Source: Paludibacteraceae bacterium
Lineage (GTDB): Bacteria > Bacteroidota > Bacteroidia > Bacteroidales > Paludibacteraceae
Direction of reading: 5' to 3'
Assembly: GCA_017450605.1 (NCBI GenBank)
Contig: JAFSTG010000042.1
Coordinates: forward strand, 1-46,564
DNA: 46,564 bases
A program made the position numbers and the translations under genes. Under the pieces are notes generated by a model, which was given only the letters and a program-made list of their open reading frames with translations, had not been told where the DNA came from and ran no database searches. Numbering within the stretch: position 1 is the stretch's first letter; every line of letters begins with the position of its first letter. Positions 9,140-18,702 of this stretch are shown in pieces.

Positions 9140-10630
9140 ATGAGACGACAATTATTTGTATTACTCATATTGGTGTTTGCACTTAGCGATATGTCAATCG
9201 CTTCAGAGCCTGATAGCTTGAAAATCAGCGTGGCAGATTACCAATCGATACTTCGCCGATTAGATGCTCTGGAGAGCAAACAGTCGCAGTCGGTAGATGC
9301 TCATACCGGTGCTACTTCTCTTCAAGCACGCACTGGTGCTACCATAGTTGACACCGCGAAATCTACAACCGATAGTGTGCCGCAGGCGGTAGAGGAGAAG
9401 TCGAAACGTAGCGGGCGACTCACCATTGGTGGTTATGGCGAGGCTGTGATGAGCCGACATTTTTATTCCGACCATTTCAACAGATATATCAACCCTTCGG
9501 CTCATAGAAACGACCGCTCAAACGGCACGGTTGACCTTCCGCATGTCGTAATAAACCTCGGTTACGATTTTGGGCACGGATGGTCGTTTGGAACAGAGAT
9601 AGAGTTTGAGCATGGCGGTACGGAGTCGGCTGTGGAGATTGATGCCGATGAGGCAGGCGAGTATGAGGCAGAGGTGGAGAAAGGCGGTGAGGTGGCTCTT
9701 GAACAGTTTTGGATAAACAAAGAGTTCTTCCCGTTGCTAAACCTCAGAATGGGCGAGATAATAGTGCCTGTGGGCATGACTAACTCTCATCATCTGCCAA
9801 CCGAGTTCTTCACTTCTTATCGCAACGAAGGCGAAATGCAACTCTTTCCTTGCACTTGGCATCAGATAGGAGTAGAGTTGTGGGGTAGAAACGAGTATGT
9901 GGGTTATCAGGCTCAGTTCCTTGCAGGCTTAGATGCCGAACGTTTTTCTGCACCGTGGTTTGTGCATTATGGCGCTACCTCACCTTACGAATTTAAGCTT
10001 GCCAACGGATATGCTTTTGCCGGTCGTGTTGACGGCTATGTCCCTAATAGCGGACTTCGACTCAGTATGAGCGGTTATGTTGGTACTTCGTTTCATAACA
10101 CTCAGTATGCCGGATCTTATAGCAGTAAATACGATAAGATACTTGCTACCCTTGCTATTGCAGCATTCGATTTTCAGTGGGAGCGTTTCGGCGTTATAAT
10201 GCGCGGGAATATAGATTACGCGCACCTCAGTAATGCAGCCGAGGTATGGGCATTGTTCCAAAATTTGAGCAAACACACCTCGCAGGACGGCTCGCCCCGT
10301 ACAGGAAGCCCTGTGTCGTCGCAAGCCCTTTGTGGAGGTTTACAAGTTGGTTACGATATATTCCACTATTTACCTGCTATGCAAGGCAGACGGCAGAAAC
10401 TTATCCCGTTTGTAGTATATGAATACTATGACCCCGTATTCGAGAATAGCACTACCTCTTTCAAGTATGAATATATGAAACGACATCGTGTGGCAGCCGG
10501 TGTTAATTACTATCCCATACCGGAGGTGGTGATTAAAGCCGAATATTCGCGACGATTCCTTCCCGATGGTTACAATGATGAACCTTCCGTGAATTTTTCG
10601 GTAGCCTATTCAGGATGGTTTAAGATATAG
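9140..10630 (+). CDS. Outer-membrane porin-like beta-barrel protein
   Basis: 496 residues with a signal peptide (RRQLFVLLILVFALSDMSIAS) followed by a short predicted coiled-coil segment (ISVADYQSILRRLDALESKQ) and a linker rich in Ser and Thr. From about residue 95 the sequence is alternating amphipathic strands with aromatic residues (GRLTIGGYGEAVMSR, VVINLGYDFGHGWSFGTEIEFEHGG), ending VAYSGWFKI. This is the layout of Bacteroidota phosphate-selective-porin-like proteins. It is the first gene of a four-gene locus; imelysin follows after 65 bp. I infer it provides an outer-membrane route for the substrate of the imelysin and oxidoreductase. Confidence 0.82.
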   Translation: MRRQLFVLLILVFALSDMSIASEPDSLKISVADYQSILRRLDALESKQSQSVDAHTGATSLQARTGATIVDTAKSTTDSVPQAVEEKSKRSGRLTIGGYGEAVMSRHFYSDHFNRYINPSAHRNDRSNGTVDLPHVVINLGYDFGHGWSFGTEIEFEHGGTESAVEIDADEAGEYEAEVEKGGEVALEQFWINKEFFPLLNLRMGEIIVPVGMTNSHHLPTEFFTSYRNEGEMQLFPCTWHQIGVELWGRNEYVGYQAQFLAGLDAERFSAPWFVHYGATSPYEFKLANGYAFAGRVDGYVPNSGLRLSMSGYVGTSFHNTQYAGSYSSKYDKILATLAIAAFDFQWERFGVIMRGNIDYAHLSNAAEVWALFQNLSKHTSQDGSPRTGSPVSSQALCGGLQVGYDIFHYLPAMQGRRQKLIPFVVYEYYDPVFENSTTSFKYEYMKRHRVAAGVNYYPIPEVVIKAEYSRRFLPDGYNDEPSVNFSVAYSGWFKI

Positions 10631-10695
10631 TTATGGCTGCAATTCAAACAATTTGAATGATTCAAATATAATATCAAATATAAAAAACAACAACA

Positions 10696-11841
10696 ATGAA
10701 AACAATTAACTATTATGTCATTACACTGATGACAATTGTAGCGGTGCTATTCACGGCATGCAAAGAAAACGGTCCTCAAGATGAGGATTCTAAAATCAAA
10801 AACGGGTCGCAAGAAGCGGTAGATGCAGCATGCAACCAGTGGAAACAAAGTCGCCAATATTGGGAGTGGTCGGAGGCATTTCTTTTCGGTCCGGCTACCA
10901 CCTATGGTATCGACCCTCATACCGACACATGGCCTTTTGCTAAGGCTCAGTTCGAGAACCTGATGAAGAAGTATAATCCGGCAAGCGACGAGGATGATGC
11001 CGCATTTATTGACGAGTATATTGCTACAGGGCAAAGTTCGGCTGGTTTTCATGCTGTAGAGTATATTATTTTCCGCGATGGTCAACCTCGCAGTATTTCC
11101 GACTTCACAGAAGACGAGGTATATTATGCTGTTGCGGCTTCTAAGGACCTCTATCTTGCTGCTATTAAGTTGGTTGCAGCGTGGGGTGGCGAGATAAGTA
11201 AAGATGAGGAGAAAATCCTTGAAGATGCCGAATGGGAACCGGAAAACAACTATGGGGAGGAGCATTTTCTCAACCAATCGGGCACGAATGCAGCCGTACA
11301 GATTATTGAAGGTTGCCACGATATCATAGGAGAGGTGTCGGAGGCTAAAATAGGCTCGGCATACACCGGCGAAGATACCGACTATATAGAGTCGCCTTAC
11401 GCTCATAACTCAATTCAAGACTTCAAAGACAACGTCTTATCGTGCCAGCATGCTCTCTTTGGCGGACTCGATGCTACGCAACCTCTCGAAGGCTCGCTAA
11501 TCGCTTATACCGATGCTGTGCCTGCAATGCAAGAGCAGAGCGCAAAGGTGAAAACAGCACTCGCAAATGCTATAGCAAAGATAGAGGCAATGAAGAAACC
11601 TTTCGTTCTTAACTATTCGGATATTTCGAGCAAAAATGCTATGGATGCGCTCAACGAGTTAGACGAAGAACTTGACGAGTTGGAAGACCTGCTCAAAGCA
11701 TACGCTAATAACGAAACTCAAAACACACAACTTAAGGCTACCGCTGAGAAATATTATCAGAATGTAGTACTTGCTACCTATCGCGGACTTGCCGACCAAG
11801 GCAAACGTCTTGCTGAGCGTGTTGAGAAGATTTCTCAGTAA
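10696..11841 (+). CDS. Imelysin (peptidase M75 family) lipoprotein
   Basis: 381 residues. The lipobox LFTAC puts the lipid on Cys22. The family motif GxHxxE is present as GFHAVE at residues 117-122. Long alpha-helical segments rich in Glu and Lys follow, as expected for the imelysin four-helix fold. Imelysins are mostly not peptidases; several (IrpA, EfeO-like) are linked to iron uptake and bind a metal near the GxHxxE site. It lies between the porin and a di-haem oxidoreductase, a pairing known in iron-regulated imelysin loci of other bacteria. A role in periplasmic metal binding is inferred from that context. Confidence 0.92.
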   Translation: MKTINYYVITLMTIVAVLFTACKENGPQDEDSKIKNGSQEAVDAACNQWKQSRQYWEWSEAFLFGPATTYGIDPHTDTWPFAKAQFENLMKKYNPASDEDDAAFIDEYIATGQSSAGFHAVEYIIFRDGQPRSISDFTEDEVYYAVAASKDLYLAAIKLVAAWGGEISKDEEKILEDAEWEPENNYGEEHFLNQSGTNAAVQIIEGCHDIIGEVSEAKIGSAYTGEDTDYIESPYAHNSIQDFKDNVLSCQHALFGGLDATQPLEGSLIAYTDAVPAMQEQSAKVKTALANAIAKIEAMKKPFVLNYSDISSKNAMDALNELDEELDELEDLLKAYANNETQNTQLKATAEKYYQNVVLATYRGLADQGKRLAERVEKISQ

Positions 11842-11916
11842 CATTTGAAGGTGTATAATTTCTACTGCAATATACGAAAAAGAGCAATAACACCAAAACT
11901 AAAAACATATAAGAAT

Positions 11917-13566
11917 ATGAATATCAAGCATTATTTAAGCATTGTGGTTGCAATAGCGATGGTGGCCTGCAAAGAGACGCCATCGGTTATTGAAATCGGC
12001 GACCCAGACCCTGCGAAAACTTATTCCGAAGAGTATTACTCGGGCGGCAAACTTGGTACTGTGTTTAATGCCACAGCTTCAGCCTACGAGCAACCTTCGC
12101 CCGCAGTAGAAAACGGCGGTTATTCATTCGATTTCCAGATGGGCGAGTATTTCTTCGAAAAGAATTACAACACTAACTCGGAAGGTGCTTTTCACGGACT
12201 TGGTCCTCTCGCAGTTCGCGAGGGCTGTCTGTATTGCCATCCTGCTTACGGACACGGCAAACGCCAAGATAGTTATCATGGTAAGACAATGGGCAATGGC
12301 TATCTGCTCGTTTTATACGAGAAGATGGATGGTCAGGACAGTTATCTTAGTTCACTTACCGGTATGCCTCAGACCTTAGCATACGGTCCGTTTAAGGCTC
12401 CTATCGACGAGGATAAGATTCGTATCGAATGGAAAGACTACACCGACGAGTGGGGCAACCGCTTCTCCGATGGCGAGACTTATTCGCTGATATACCCTGA
12501 GGTAACGATTCCGGAAGATGCTTATTATGTTCCTCTGCTGGCTACAGTTAACGGTGAACCTAATACCGTAGTTCCTCACGATCAGGTAGGAGTACTGCTC
12601 GAATCGACAATAGGTATTTATGGTACAGGTCTTATCGACGCTATTCCCGACGATTCTATTACCGCACAATGGAGTGCTGAAGAGCAAGCATATAATGCAG
12701 GTTATCTTAAACATTGGAAGAGTGCTTGGTTTGAAGGCGGAGCATGGAAAACTTTCTATAGTGGCTTAGACGGCAATAAGTATGTGCGTCGTTTCACCTA
12801 TGCTATGTCGCGCGGACCGGTACAAGACGGTGCCGGAGCTAACGCTATTTGGAATATCACTAACGTAACTCGTCCCGACCGCCGATATCACTACATGACA
12901 GCTGCATACGCCGAGAAAGCAAGCAAAGACCCTGAGGTGCAAGCAGGATTTGCTGAGTGGATAAACACTCAGGCTAATAAAACCGACAACCCCGAGTTCT
13001 TTACCGACGATGTAGAGCAGAATATCTATAATTACCTGATGTCGAAGAACTTGCCAGTTGAGATGACTGAGAAGCAGTTCACTCAACTTATGGTATGGCA
13101 CCGTGGCTTGGCTGTCCCTGCTGCTCGTAATATCGACGATGCTCAGATTCAGCATGGTAAGGAGTTGTTCTCGCAGATTGGTTGTGCACGCTGCCACCGT
13201 CCGAGTTGGACTACCGGTGCCGACGATGTTCACGACCCAAATAACTCACTTTGCAACAACAGCAACATGCCTCGTTATCCGTATCAGAAGATATGGCCAT
13301 ATACCGATATGGTTCAGCATAAACTATGCATGGTCAACGATATTCGCACCGGGTGGTGTCGTACTACACCTTTGTGGGGACGTGGACTATCAAAACTCGT
13401 TACCGGTGCCGAAGATCGTCTGCACGACTGCCGTGCACGTAACACCTTAGAGGCTATCATGTGGCATGGCTCTCAAGAATCGGATGCACGCGAATCGGTA
13501 GAGCAATTCCGGCAGTTGAGCAAAGAAGACCGTGAGGCGGTAATTAAATTCATTGATGCAATTTAA
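11917..13566 (+). CDS. Di-haem oxidoreductase (DUF1111/DHOR) lipoprotein
   Basis: I place the start at the ATG at 11917, 549 residues. The longer frame from a TTG at 11845 has no signal-like start, whereas 11917 opens a clean lipoprotein signal (IVVAIAMVAC, Cys18). Two haem-binding CXXCH motifs are visible: CLYCH at residues 104-108 and CARCH at 423-427, the spacing of MauG-like di-haem proteins. RPDRRYHYMTAAY and GAEDRLHDCRARNTLEAIMWHG near the end are typical DUF1111 landmarks. The enzyme should act in the periplasm or at the envelope. It is followed after 17 bp by its probable cytochrome c synthase. Confidence 0.92.
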   Translation: MNIKHYLSIVVAIAMVACKETPSVIEIGDPDPAKTYSEEYYSGGKLGTVFNATASAYEQPSPAVENGGYSFDFQMGEYFFEKNYNTNSEGAFHGLGPLAVREGCLYCHPAYGHGKRQDSYHGKTMGNGYLLVLYEKMDGQDSYLSSLTGMPQTLAYGPFKAPIDEDKIRIEWKDYTDEWGNRFSDGETYSLIYPEVTIPEDAYYVPLLATVNGEPNTVVPHDQVGVLLESTIGIYGTGLIDAIPDDSITAQWSAEEQAYNAGYLKHWKSAWFEGGAWKTFYSGLDGNKYVRRFTYAMSRGPVQDGAGANAIWNITNVTRPDRRYHYMTAAYAEKASKDPEVQAGFAEWINTQANKTDNPEFFTDDVEQNIYNYLMSKNLPVEMTEKQFTQLMVWHRGLAVPAARNIDDAQIQHGKELFSQIGCARCHRPSWTTGADDVHDPNNSLCNNSNMPRYPYQKIWPYTDMVQHKLCMVNDIRTGWCRTTPLWGRGLSKLVTGAEDRLHDCRARNTLEAIMWHGSQESDARESVEQFRQLSKEDREAVIKFIDAI

Positions 13567-13583
13567 AACTTAAGTATAGGCGG

Positions 13584-15833
13584 ATGAAATCTGTAAATAC
13601 TGTAAAGGCAGTAAAGGCAATCGCTTTCTCTCTTATGGGAGCGATTGTCTTGCTGCTTGTTGTGGCTTCTATAGTCGAGAAATTCAAAGGGACAGAGTTT
13701 GTTGCCCGCTATTTTTATACATCAACTCTTACTATATGTCTATGGGTGGCAGCTGTGGTGTTTTCTCTCTGGCATTTGTGTAACGTTTTGTTTGTTAAAA
13801 CGTCAGATGCGTCAATAGGTGCTAAGCTATCGCAATTGGGAGTGTTTGGTTTGCACTTCGCTTTTGTTCTTATCCTTGCCGGAGCACTACTCACTCACCT
13901 ATTTGGGGTGCAAGGAGCAGTTGAGTTACGCGAAGGAGAGGCTACTACCGCTTATATCGACAAAGACCATGATTATCAAATCCGCAAATTCCCTTTTTCT
14001 ATTACTCTCACCAATTTTCAAGTGCTAACTTATCCCGGCACCGATACTCCTCGCGACTATGTATCTACTATCATAGTGGATGGTGTGAAGGGGCAAGTGT
14101 CGATGAATAAAATATTCAAGTATAAAGGCTATCGTTTCTATCAATCGGGTTACAATGGCGATGGTCATACTGTTGTTCTCCTTCTCAATCACGATCCTTG
14201 GGGCATAGCCGTTACCTACACAGGCTACCTTCTGCTATTACTTTCGATTCTCGTATTTTTCTTCTTGCCCGATACGCATTTCCGATTACTTGTAAAGCGT
14301 CTGAAAGCAGAACTTGCAGGGGCTTCATCTCTTCGTATGTTAATGGTTGTTTTATTTGTTACATCTGCTACTTATGGTTTGGCTTCGCCACAGACTCTGC
14401 CTGAGCAGCAGTCAGACAGATTAGGCAATCTTTGTGTGTTCTACGGCGGCAGGTTACAGCCACTTAGTTGTCTGGCAACCGACTTTACAGAGAAACTTTA
14501 TGGCAAGTCATCGTATCAGGGTATGACAGCCGAACAGGTGTATGCCGGTTGGCTCCTGATGCCCTATTCGTGGTTAGACGAGCCGATGTTAAAACTCAAA
14601 TCTGCTGATCGCAAGTTATTAGGTTTGAAGGGTCGATATGCTACTTACAACGAGTTGTTTGCTGCTAAGAACGCCGGTTTACAATTATCAGCTTACTCGA
14701 CAGAGAAGATGGCACTTGTATATATGCTGTTGCATGGTGAACTGACGCGTATCTATCCGTATGTAACCGACACAACAAACGCTGCGTCATCGCTTGTCTG
14801 GTATTCGCCAAGTAGCGACTTGCAACTTGGTATGCCCGACGAACAATGGTTTTTCATTCGTAAGTCGGTGGATTATATCGGAGAGTTGGCTTTCGAGAAA
14901 AACTATTCACGTATTGATACCGTAATTAGTAAGATAGCCAAATATCAGCAATCGGTGGCAGGAACGTCAATACCCTCTGAGCGACGCTTTGTTATCGAAC
15001 AGATGTTTCGCCGTATTCATTATAGCAAGCCTATGGCTATGGCTGCGGTAACTATCGGACTGATGCTCTTTTTAGTGTATATGTTGCTTCTATCGCATAG
15101 GAATAGCCTTCCTAAATGGTTAAGTGCAACGGCATTATGGCTGATGGTGGTAGCCGAGTTATTCCTCTCTGTGATGCTTGCGCTGAGGTGGTATGTGAGT
15201 GGTCATGTGCCGCTTAGCAACGGCCACGAGACAATGCAGACCTTGGCTTGGATAGCAATGCTTGTGGCTTTAGGGGCAAGTGCTCAACTAAGCAATGACA
15301 ACCATGCTGTGTCTCGTCTGTTTGTGTTGTCGGCAGGTTGGCTGATAGCAGGATTTGCCTTGCTTGTGTCGATGATGACGGCAAGCAATCCGCAGATAAC
15401 ACCGCTTATGCCGGTGTTGCAGTCTCCGTTATTGAGCATACATGTAGCTGTGATTATGCTCTCTTATGCGTTACTGTTTTTTATTGCTATCAACTCGTTA
15501 GCAGCATTGCTGAGTAAGAACAGGAATATGCAAGTGCATCTTCTCGTAAGCCGGCTACTGCTTTATCCTGCTGTATTCCTTCTTACAATAGGCATTTTCA
15601 TTGGAGCGATATGGGCTAATATAAGTTGGGGACGTTATTGGGGATGGGACCCTAAAGAGGTGTGGGCACTGATAACCATGCTTGTTTATTCATTGCCGCT
15701 TCATAGCAGTCAGTTGTCATGGCTTAATAAGCCAAAGACGTTCCATCTATATTGCGTTGTGGCATTCCTTACGGTGCTATTTACCTATTTCGGCGTGAAC
15801 TTCCTACTTGGCGGTATGCATGCGTATAATTAG
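13584..15833 (+). CDS. ccsA: Cytochrome c synthase, CcsB-CcsA (ResB-ResC) fusion
   Basis: 749 residues. The N-terminal third is ResB/CcsB-like, with membrane segments at about 10-30, 45-70 and 85-108 and a periplasmic strand region (VEREGEA-like, SFSITL, RFYQSGYN). The C-terminal third is CcsA/CcmC-like with about seven or eight membrane segments and the haem-handling WWD motif ISWGRYWGWDPKEVWAL (about residues 679-695), and conserved His in GHVPLSNGHE. System II synthases of this type export haem and attach it to CXXCH motifs. Being directly downstream of the di-haem lipoprotein, it is probably dedicated to that protein. It overlaps the convergent Ntn hydrolase gene by 4 bp. Confidence 0.92.
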   Translation: MKSVNTVKAVKAIAFSLMGAIVLLLVVASIVEKFKGTEFVARYFYTSTLTICLWVAAVVFSLWHLCNVLFVKTSDASIGAKLSQLGVFGLHFAFVLILAGALLTHLFGVQGAVELREGEATTAYIDKDHDYQIRKFPFSITLTNFQVLTYPGTDTPRDYVSTIIVDGVKGQVSMNKIFKYKGYRFYQSGYNGDGHTVVLLLNHDPWGIAVTYTGYLLLLLSILVFFFLPDTHFRLLVKRLKAELAGASSLRMLMVVLFVTSATYGLASPQTLPEQQSDRLGNLCVFYGGRLQPLSCLATDFTEKLYGKSSYQGMTAEQVYAGWLLMPYSWLDEPMLKLKSADRKLLGLKGRYATYNELFAAKNAGLQLSAYSTEKMALVYMLLHGELTRIYPYVTDTTNAASSLVWYSPSSDLQLGMPDEQWFFIRKSVDYIGELAFEKNYSRIDTVISKIAKYQQSVAGTSIPSERRFVIEQMFRRIHYSKPMAMAAVTIGLMLFLVYMLLLSHRNSLPKWLSATALWLMVVAELFLSVMLALRWYVSGHVPLSNGHETMQTLAWIAMLVALGASAQLSNDNHAVSRLFVLSAGWLIAGFALLVSMMTASNPQITPLMPVLQSPLLSIHVAVIMLSYALLFFIAINSLAALLSKNRNMQVHLLVSRLLLYPAVFLLTIGIFIGAIWANISWGRYWGWDPKEVWALITMLVYSLPLHSSQLSWLNKPKTFHLYCVVAFLTVLFTYFGVNFLLGGMHAYN

Positions 15834-16735
15834 TTGAATTGTTGCCTTATTTCTTCCTCTTTTTTTAGGTTAAGGCGACCATGTTCATCTAATTGCGGCT
15901 GTTCTTTATGAAGTTCAGTCCCTTCAGTAACCTGCAGTGGATATGCAATATGTGTTAGCGGATTGCCGATGATAGTCCACATCACCACATTCTGAGGAGA
16001 TGTCTCGGGCACTACCCCCTCAATCACTATTGAAGCTGATGTTATCTTTCGAGGAATAGTGTTGCCCTCTAATACTGTTGCATTGCGCGAAATACGGTCG
16101 AAAAAGAAACGGTGGTCAGCGTCAGCTGTGAATTCGTTGAGCATTACATCCGACGCTATAAGATAGCGTTCCCAACCCTTATAGTCTTCTCTGCGACCTG
16201 ATTGGCAGAAGTTGGTAACAACGCGGTATCCTGCCTCTATCTCGTTAACATCGTATTTAACCCAGCGGAAGTTGTTTACCTCGAAGTATGCGGCTCCGCC
16301 GTGAGCATCTATTATTCCAAAGTTAGCTTCCACACCCATGGGTTTGGGACGCGAGTTGAGAAATGCCTCGAAGTCGTCAACCGTAGCACATACCGACAAT
16401 GCCTCATACATAACCTCACCTTCGCGGTCCATTGGTATGTTAAGAGTGTCGTCGCGAAAGTTATAAGAGGCGGTATTCATTATGCTGAAACCCGCAGAGT
16501 TCGTTCCTGTCCACACTTCACCAGCAGGCGAGTCGGAATTGACGAGTCCAATAAAATCGTAGCGCTCACCGTGAAAAAAGCGTACGCTGTTATTCTGGTC
16601 GTCGGTGTCGCGATGCTTGAGCATCAGCGGCTTGCCGCTTGTCGTGGCTTTGGCGCTGACAATAACCGATGTGCAGGCAAATGCTTGCGACAAACCGGCA
16701 ACTGATAAAAGCAATATTAAGAAAATACGAGACAC
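15830..16735 (-). CDS. Secreted Ntn hydrolase with N-terminal Cys (C45/C69-like)
   Basis: 301 residues, starting at GTG. A signal peptide (FLILLLSVAGLSQAFA) ends at Ala20; cleavage there would leave Cys21 as the mature N-terminus, in the sequence CTSVIVSAKATTSGKPLMLKHRDT. That arrangement, with an N-terminal nucleophile Cys and the downstream KHRD and GTNSAGFSIMN motifs, is that of the C45/C69 acyltransferase and peptidase superfamily. The -3 position is Ala rather than Leu, so a lipobox is unlikely. The substrate is unknown (an amide of the envelope or host is possible). It follows ruvB after 32 bp on the same strand, and its end overlaps the CcsBA gene. Confidence 0.82.
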   Translation of the reverse strand: MSRIFLILLLSVAGLSQAFACTSVIVSAKATTSGKPLMLKHRDTDDQNNSVRFFHGERYDFIGLVNSDSPAGEVWTGTNSAGFSIMNTASYNFRDDTLNIPMDREGEVMYEALSVCATVDDFEAFLNSRPKPMGVEANFGIIDAHGGAAYFEVNNFRWVKYDVNEIEAGYRVVTNFCQSGRREDYKGWERYLIASDVMLNEFTADADHRFFFDRISRNATVLEGNTIPRKITSASIVIEGVVPETSPQNVVMWTIIGNPLTHIAYPLQVTEGTELHKEQPQLDEHGRLNLKKEEEIRQQFN

Positions 16736-16767
16736 GTTAGTGGTATTTGTTAATGGTTAATAACTTA

Positions 16768-17787
16768 TCAGTCAAATAATGTGGCTTCGGCAAACATGCC
16801 GGGCATTGCTTTGCCAAGGTGACGGTAGGCGAGTTCTGTTACTTCTCTTCCGCGTGGTGTCCGTTTGATAAAACCTTCTTTTATTAGATATGGTTCATAT
16901 ACCTCTTCTATCGTTCCTGCATCTTCGCTCATGGCGGCTGCTATGGTGTTCAGACCTACCGGTCCTCCGCGGAACTTGTCGATAATGAGATTGAGCAGTT
17001 TGTTGTCTATCTCGTCGAGTCCGAAAGTGTCGATATTGAGTGCTTCGAGTGCATATTTAGTTATCTCGAGGTCTATCTGTCCGTTACCCTTCACTTGGGC
17101 GAAGTCGCGCACGCGGCGCAGTAGCCGATTGGCAATACGAGGTGTACCTCTCGAGCGGCGTGCTATCTCCGATGCGGCATGCGAATCAAGGCTCACTCCC
17201 AATAGTCGCGCTGAGCGCTTCACTATCTGAGCCAGTGTGCCCGCGTCGTAGTATTCGAGGTGGCACTGAATGCCAAATCGTGCAAGCAGAGGTGAGGTAA
17301 GAAGTCCGCTACGTGTTGTGGCTCCTACAAGTGTAAACTTATTGAGATCGATTTGTATGGTGCGTGCCGATGGCCCTTTATCTATCATTATGTCGATGCG
17401 GAAATCTTCCATTGCCGAATATAGATATTCTTCCACAATAGGCGACAAACGGTGTATCTCATCGATGAAAAGCACATCGTTGGTCTCAAGCGATGTAAGC
17501 AGTCCGGCAAGGTCGCCGGGTTTGTCGAGCACAGGTCCGCTCGTAACCTTGAAACCTACACCAAGTTCGTTAGCAAGGATATTCGATAATGTCGTCTTCC
17601 CTAATCCCGGAGGTCCGAAAAGAAGGGTGTGGTCGAGGTTCTCACCGCGTTGTTTGGCTGCAGCAACAAACACTTTGAGGTTGTCAACAATCTTCTGCTG
17701 ACCGGCAAAATCGGAAAACGAAAGCGGACGCAAGGCATTATCCTGCTCCTTCTCGTTCATCTGTTTACGTATATCGAAGTCAGACAT
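16768..17787 (-). CDS. ruvB: Holliday junction DNA helicase RuvB
   Basis: 339 residues, the normal length. Walker A GPPGLGKT at residues 58-65, Walker B DEIH at 109-112, GATTRSGLL sensor and the C-terminal winged-helix [17 protein letters not shown] are all present. RuvB is the motor of branch migration with RuvA. It lies 92 bp after the GldA-like ATPase on the same strand and may share its transcript, with the Ntn hydrolase downstream. RuvA and RuvC are not in the window. Confidence 0.97.
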   Translation of the reverse strand: MSDFDIRKQMNEKEQDNALRPLSFSDFAGQQKIVDNLKVFVAAAKQRGENLDHTLLFGPPGLGKTTLSNILANELGVGFKVTSGPVLDKPGDLAGLLTSLETNDVLFIDEIHRLSPIVEEYLYSAMEDFRIDIMIDKGPSARTIQIDLNKFTLVGATTRSGLLTSPLLARFGIQCHLEYYDAGTLAQIVKRSARLLGVSLDSHAASEIARRSRGTPRIANRLLRRVRDFAQVKGNGQIDLEITKYALEALNIDTFGLDEIDNKLLNLIIDKFRGGPVGLNTIAAAMSEDAGTIEEVYEPYLIKEGFIKRTPRGREVTELAYRHLGKAMPGMFAEATLFD

Positions 17788-17879
17788 ATATTTTTAGGGT
17801 TATCAATTTACAAAAGTTGATTAGTTGAATGCGTAGAGACGAAGCTTTGACTCGTCATAACCATTCCGCCATTATAAAA

Positions 17880-18581
17880 TCAATCAATTGTCTTCTCGCG
17901 GAAGCGTTGTTCAAGGTTGCTCAGGTCGTTGCTATCGTCGCGTATAGTGCCGTTGCTGATAATAACCACACGCGAGCATACAGCTGTTATTTCCTGAAGT
18001 ATATGAGTCGAAAGGATTATTGTCCGGTCGTAGCTAAGTGTTTTAATTAGTTCACGTATCTCTTCTAATTGGTTGATGTCGAGTCCTGTGGTGGGCTCGT
18101 CGAGAATGAGTAGTCGAGGATTACCCATCAGTGCTTGAGCCAGACCTACACGTTGTCTGTATCCTTTTGATAGTTGTCTGATGCGCTTGTCAGCCTCCGG
18201 TCGCAGACCTATCCGGTCAAGCATTTGCTCTACTCGCTCTGACCTCTGTGGGCGTGGCACGCCACTTATTTTAGCCATAAACTGAAGATATTGTACAATG
18301 TACATGTCTTCGTAAAGCGGGTTATTTTCCGGTAGATAACCAATCTTAGCTGCTATGGCATGTGGCGAAACCGACATGTCGTTACCCAACACTTCCACTT
18401 TGCCGCCGTCGAAATCCCACAGACCCGTTATTATCTTCATCAGCGTTGACTTGCCTGCTCCGTTAGGACCAAGTAAGCCTATCACTTCGCCCTCGCGGGC
18501 TTGAAGTGAGATATCACTCAGAATCCTACGGTGGTTAATCTCCTTGTAAAGATGTTCTATGTTGATTGTAAGGTTAGCCAT
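17880..18581 (-). CDS. gldA: ABC transporter ATP-binding protein, GldA-like
   Basis: I start it at the ATG at 18581, giving 233 residues (MANLTINIEHLYKE...). An upstream in-frame ATG at 18614 overlaps the -7 box of the promoter at 18612-18642, so transcripts could not include it. Walker A GPNGAGKST, Q-loop ENNPLYEDM, signature LSKGYRQRVGLAQAL, Walker B LLILDEP and the switch His are in order. It resembles the gliding-motility ATPase GldA, but a GldA call is only by family similarity: no membrane permease partner (GldF/GldG) lies near, and many Bacteroidales are non-motile. It probably exports an envelope component. Confidence 0.85.
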   Translation of the reverse strand: MANLTINIEHLYKEINHRRILSDISLQAREGEVIGLLGPNGAGKSTLMKIITGLWDFDGGKVEVLGNDMSVSPHAIAAKIGYLPENNPLYEDMYIVQYLQFMAKISGVPRPQRSERVEQMLDRIGLRPEADKRIRQLSKGYRQRVGLAQALMGNPRLLILDEPTTGLDINQLEEIRELIKTLSYDRTIILSTHILQEITAVCSRVVIISNGTIRDDSNDLSNLEQRFREKTID

Positions 18582-18611
18582 GCTATAGTTGAACTTGCAA
18601 ATAATATTGCG

Positions 18612-18642
18612 CAAAGTTAATCATTTATTTTGATTTGACAAA
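18612..18642 (-). promoter_or_regulatory. Promoter of the gldA-like gene
   Basis: On the minus strand TTTG (CAAA 18639-18642) lies 19 bp before TAACTTTG (CAAAGTTA 18612-18619). The box covers the upstream ATG at 18614, which supports the start at 18581. Confidence 0.65.
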
Positions 18643-18678
18643 AAAGAAGAATATGCCCGTTGAGCATATCCTTCTTTT
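18642..18678 (-). terminator. Terminator of pnp
   Basis: A 15-bp stem with one mismatch (AAAAAGAAG, ATATGC against GCATAT, CTTCTTTTT) and a 7-base loop CCGTTGA. It lies 24 bp beyond the pnp stop, with a T-run on the minus strand, and abuts the promoter of the next gene. Confidence 0.8.
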
Positions 18679-18702
18679 CTATAAATTTCTGTCAGTTATT
18701 AG

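Noticed and set aside
11845-11916. Upstream TTG start for the di-haem lipoprotein
   Set aside because: It adds 24 basic residues before a clear lipoprotein signal peptide; the ATG at 11917 fits better.
17805-17840. AGTTGATT, AGTTGAAT as another repeat array
   Set aside because: The step is 8 bp with two copies only, and does not fit the heptamer pattern.
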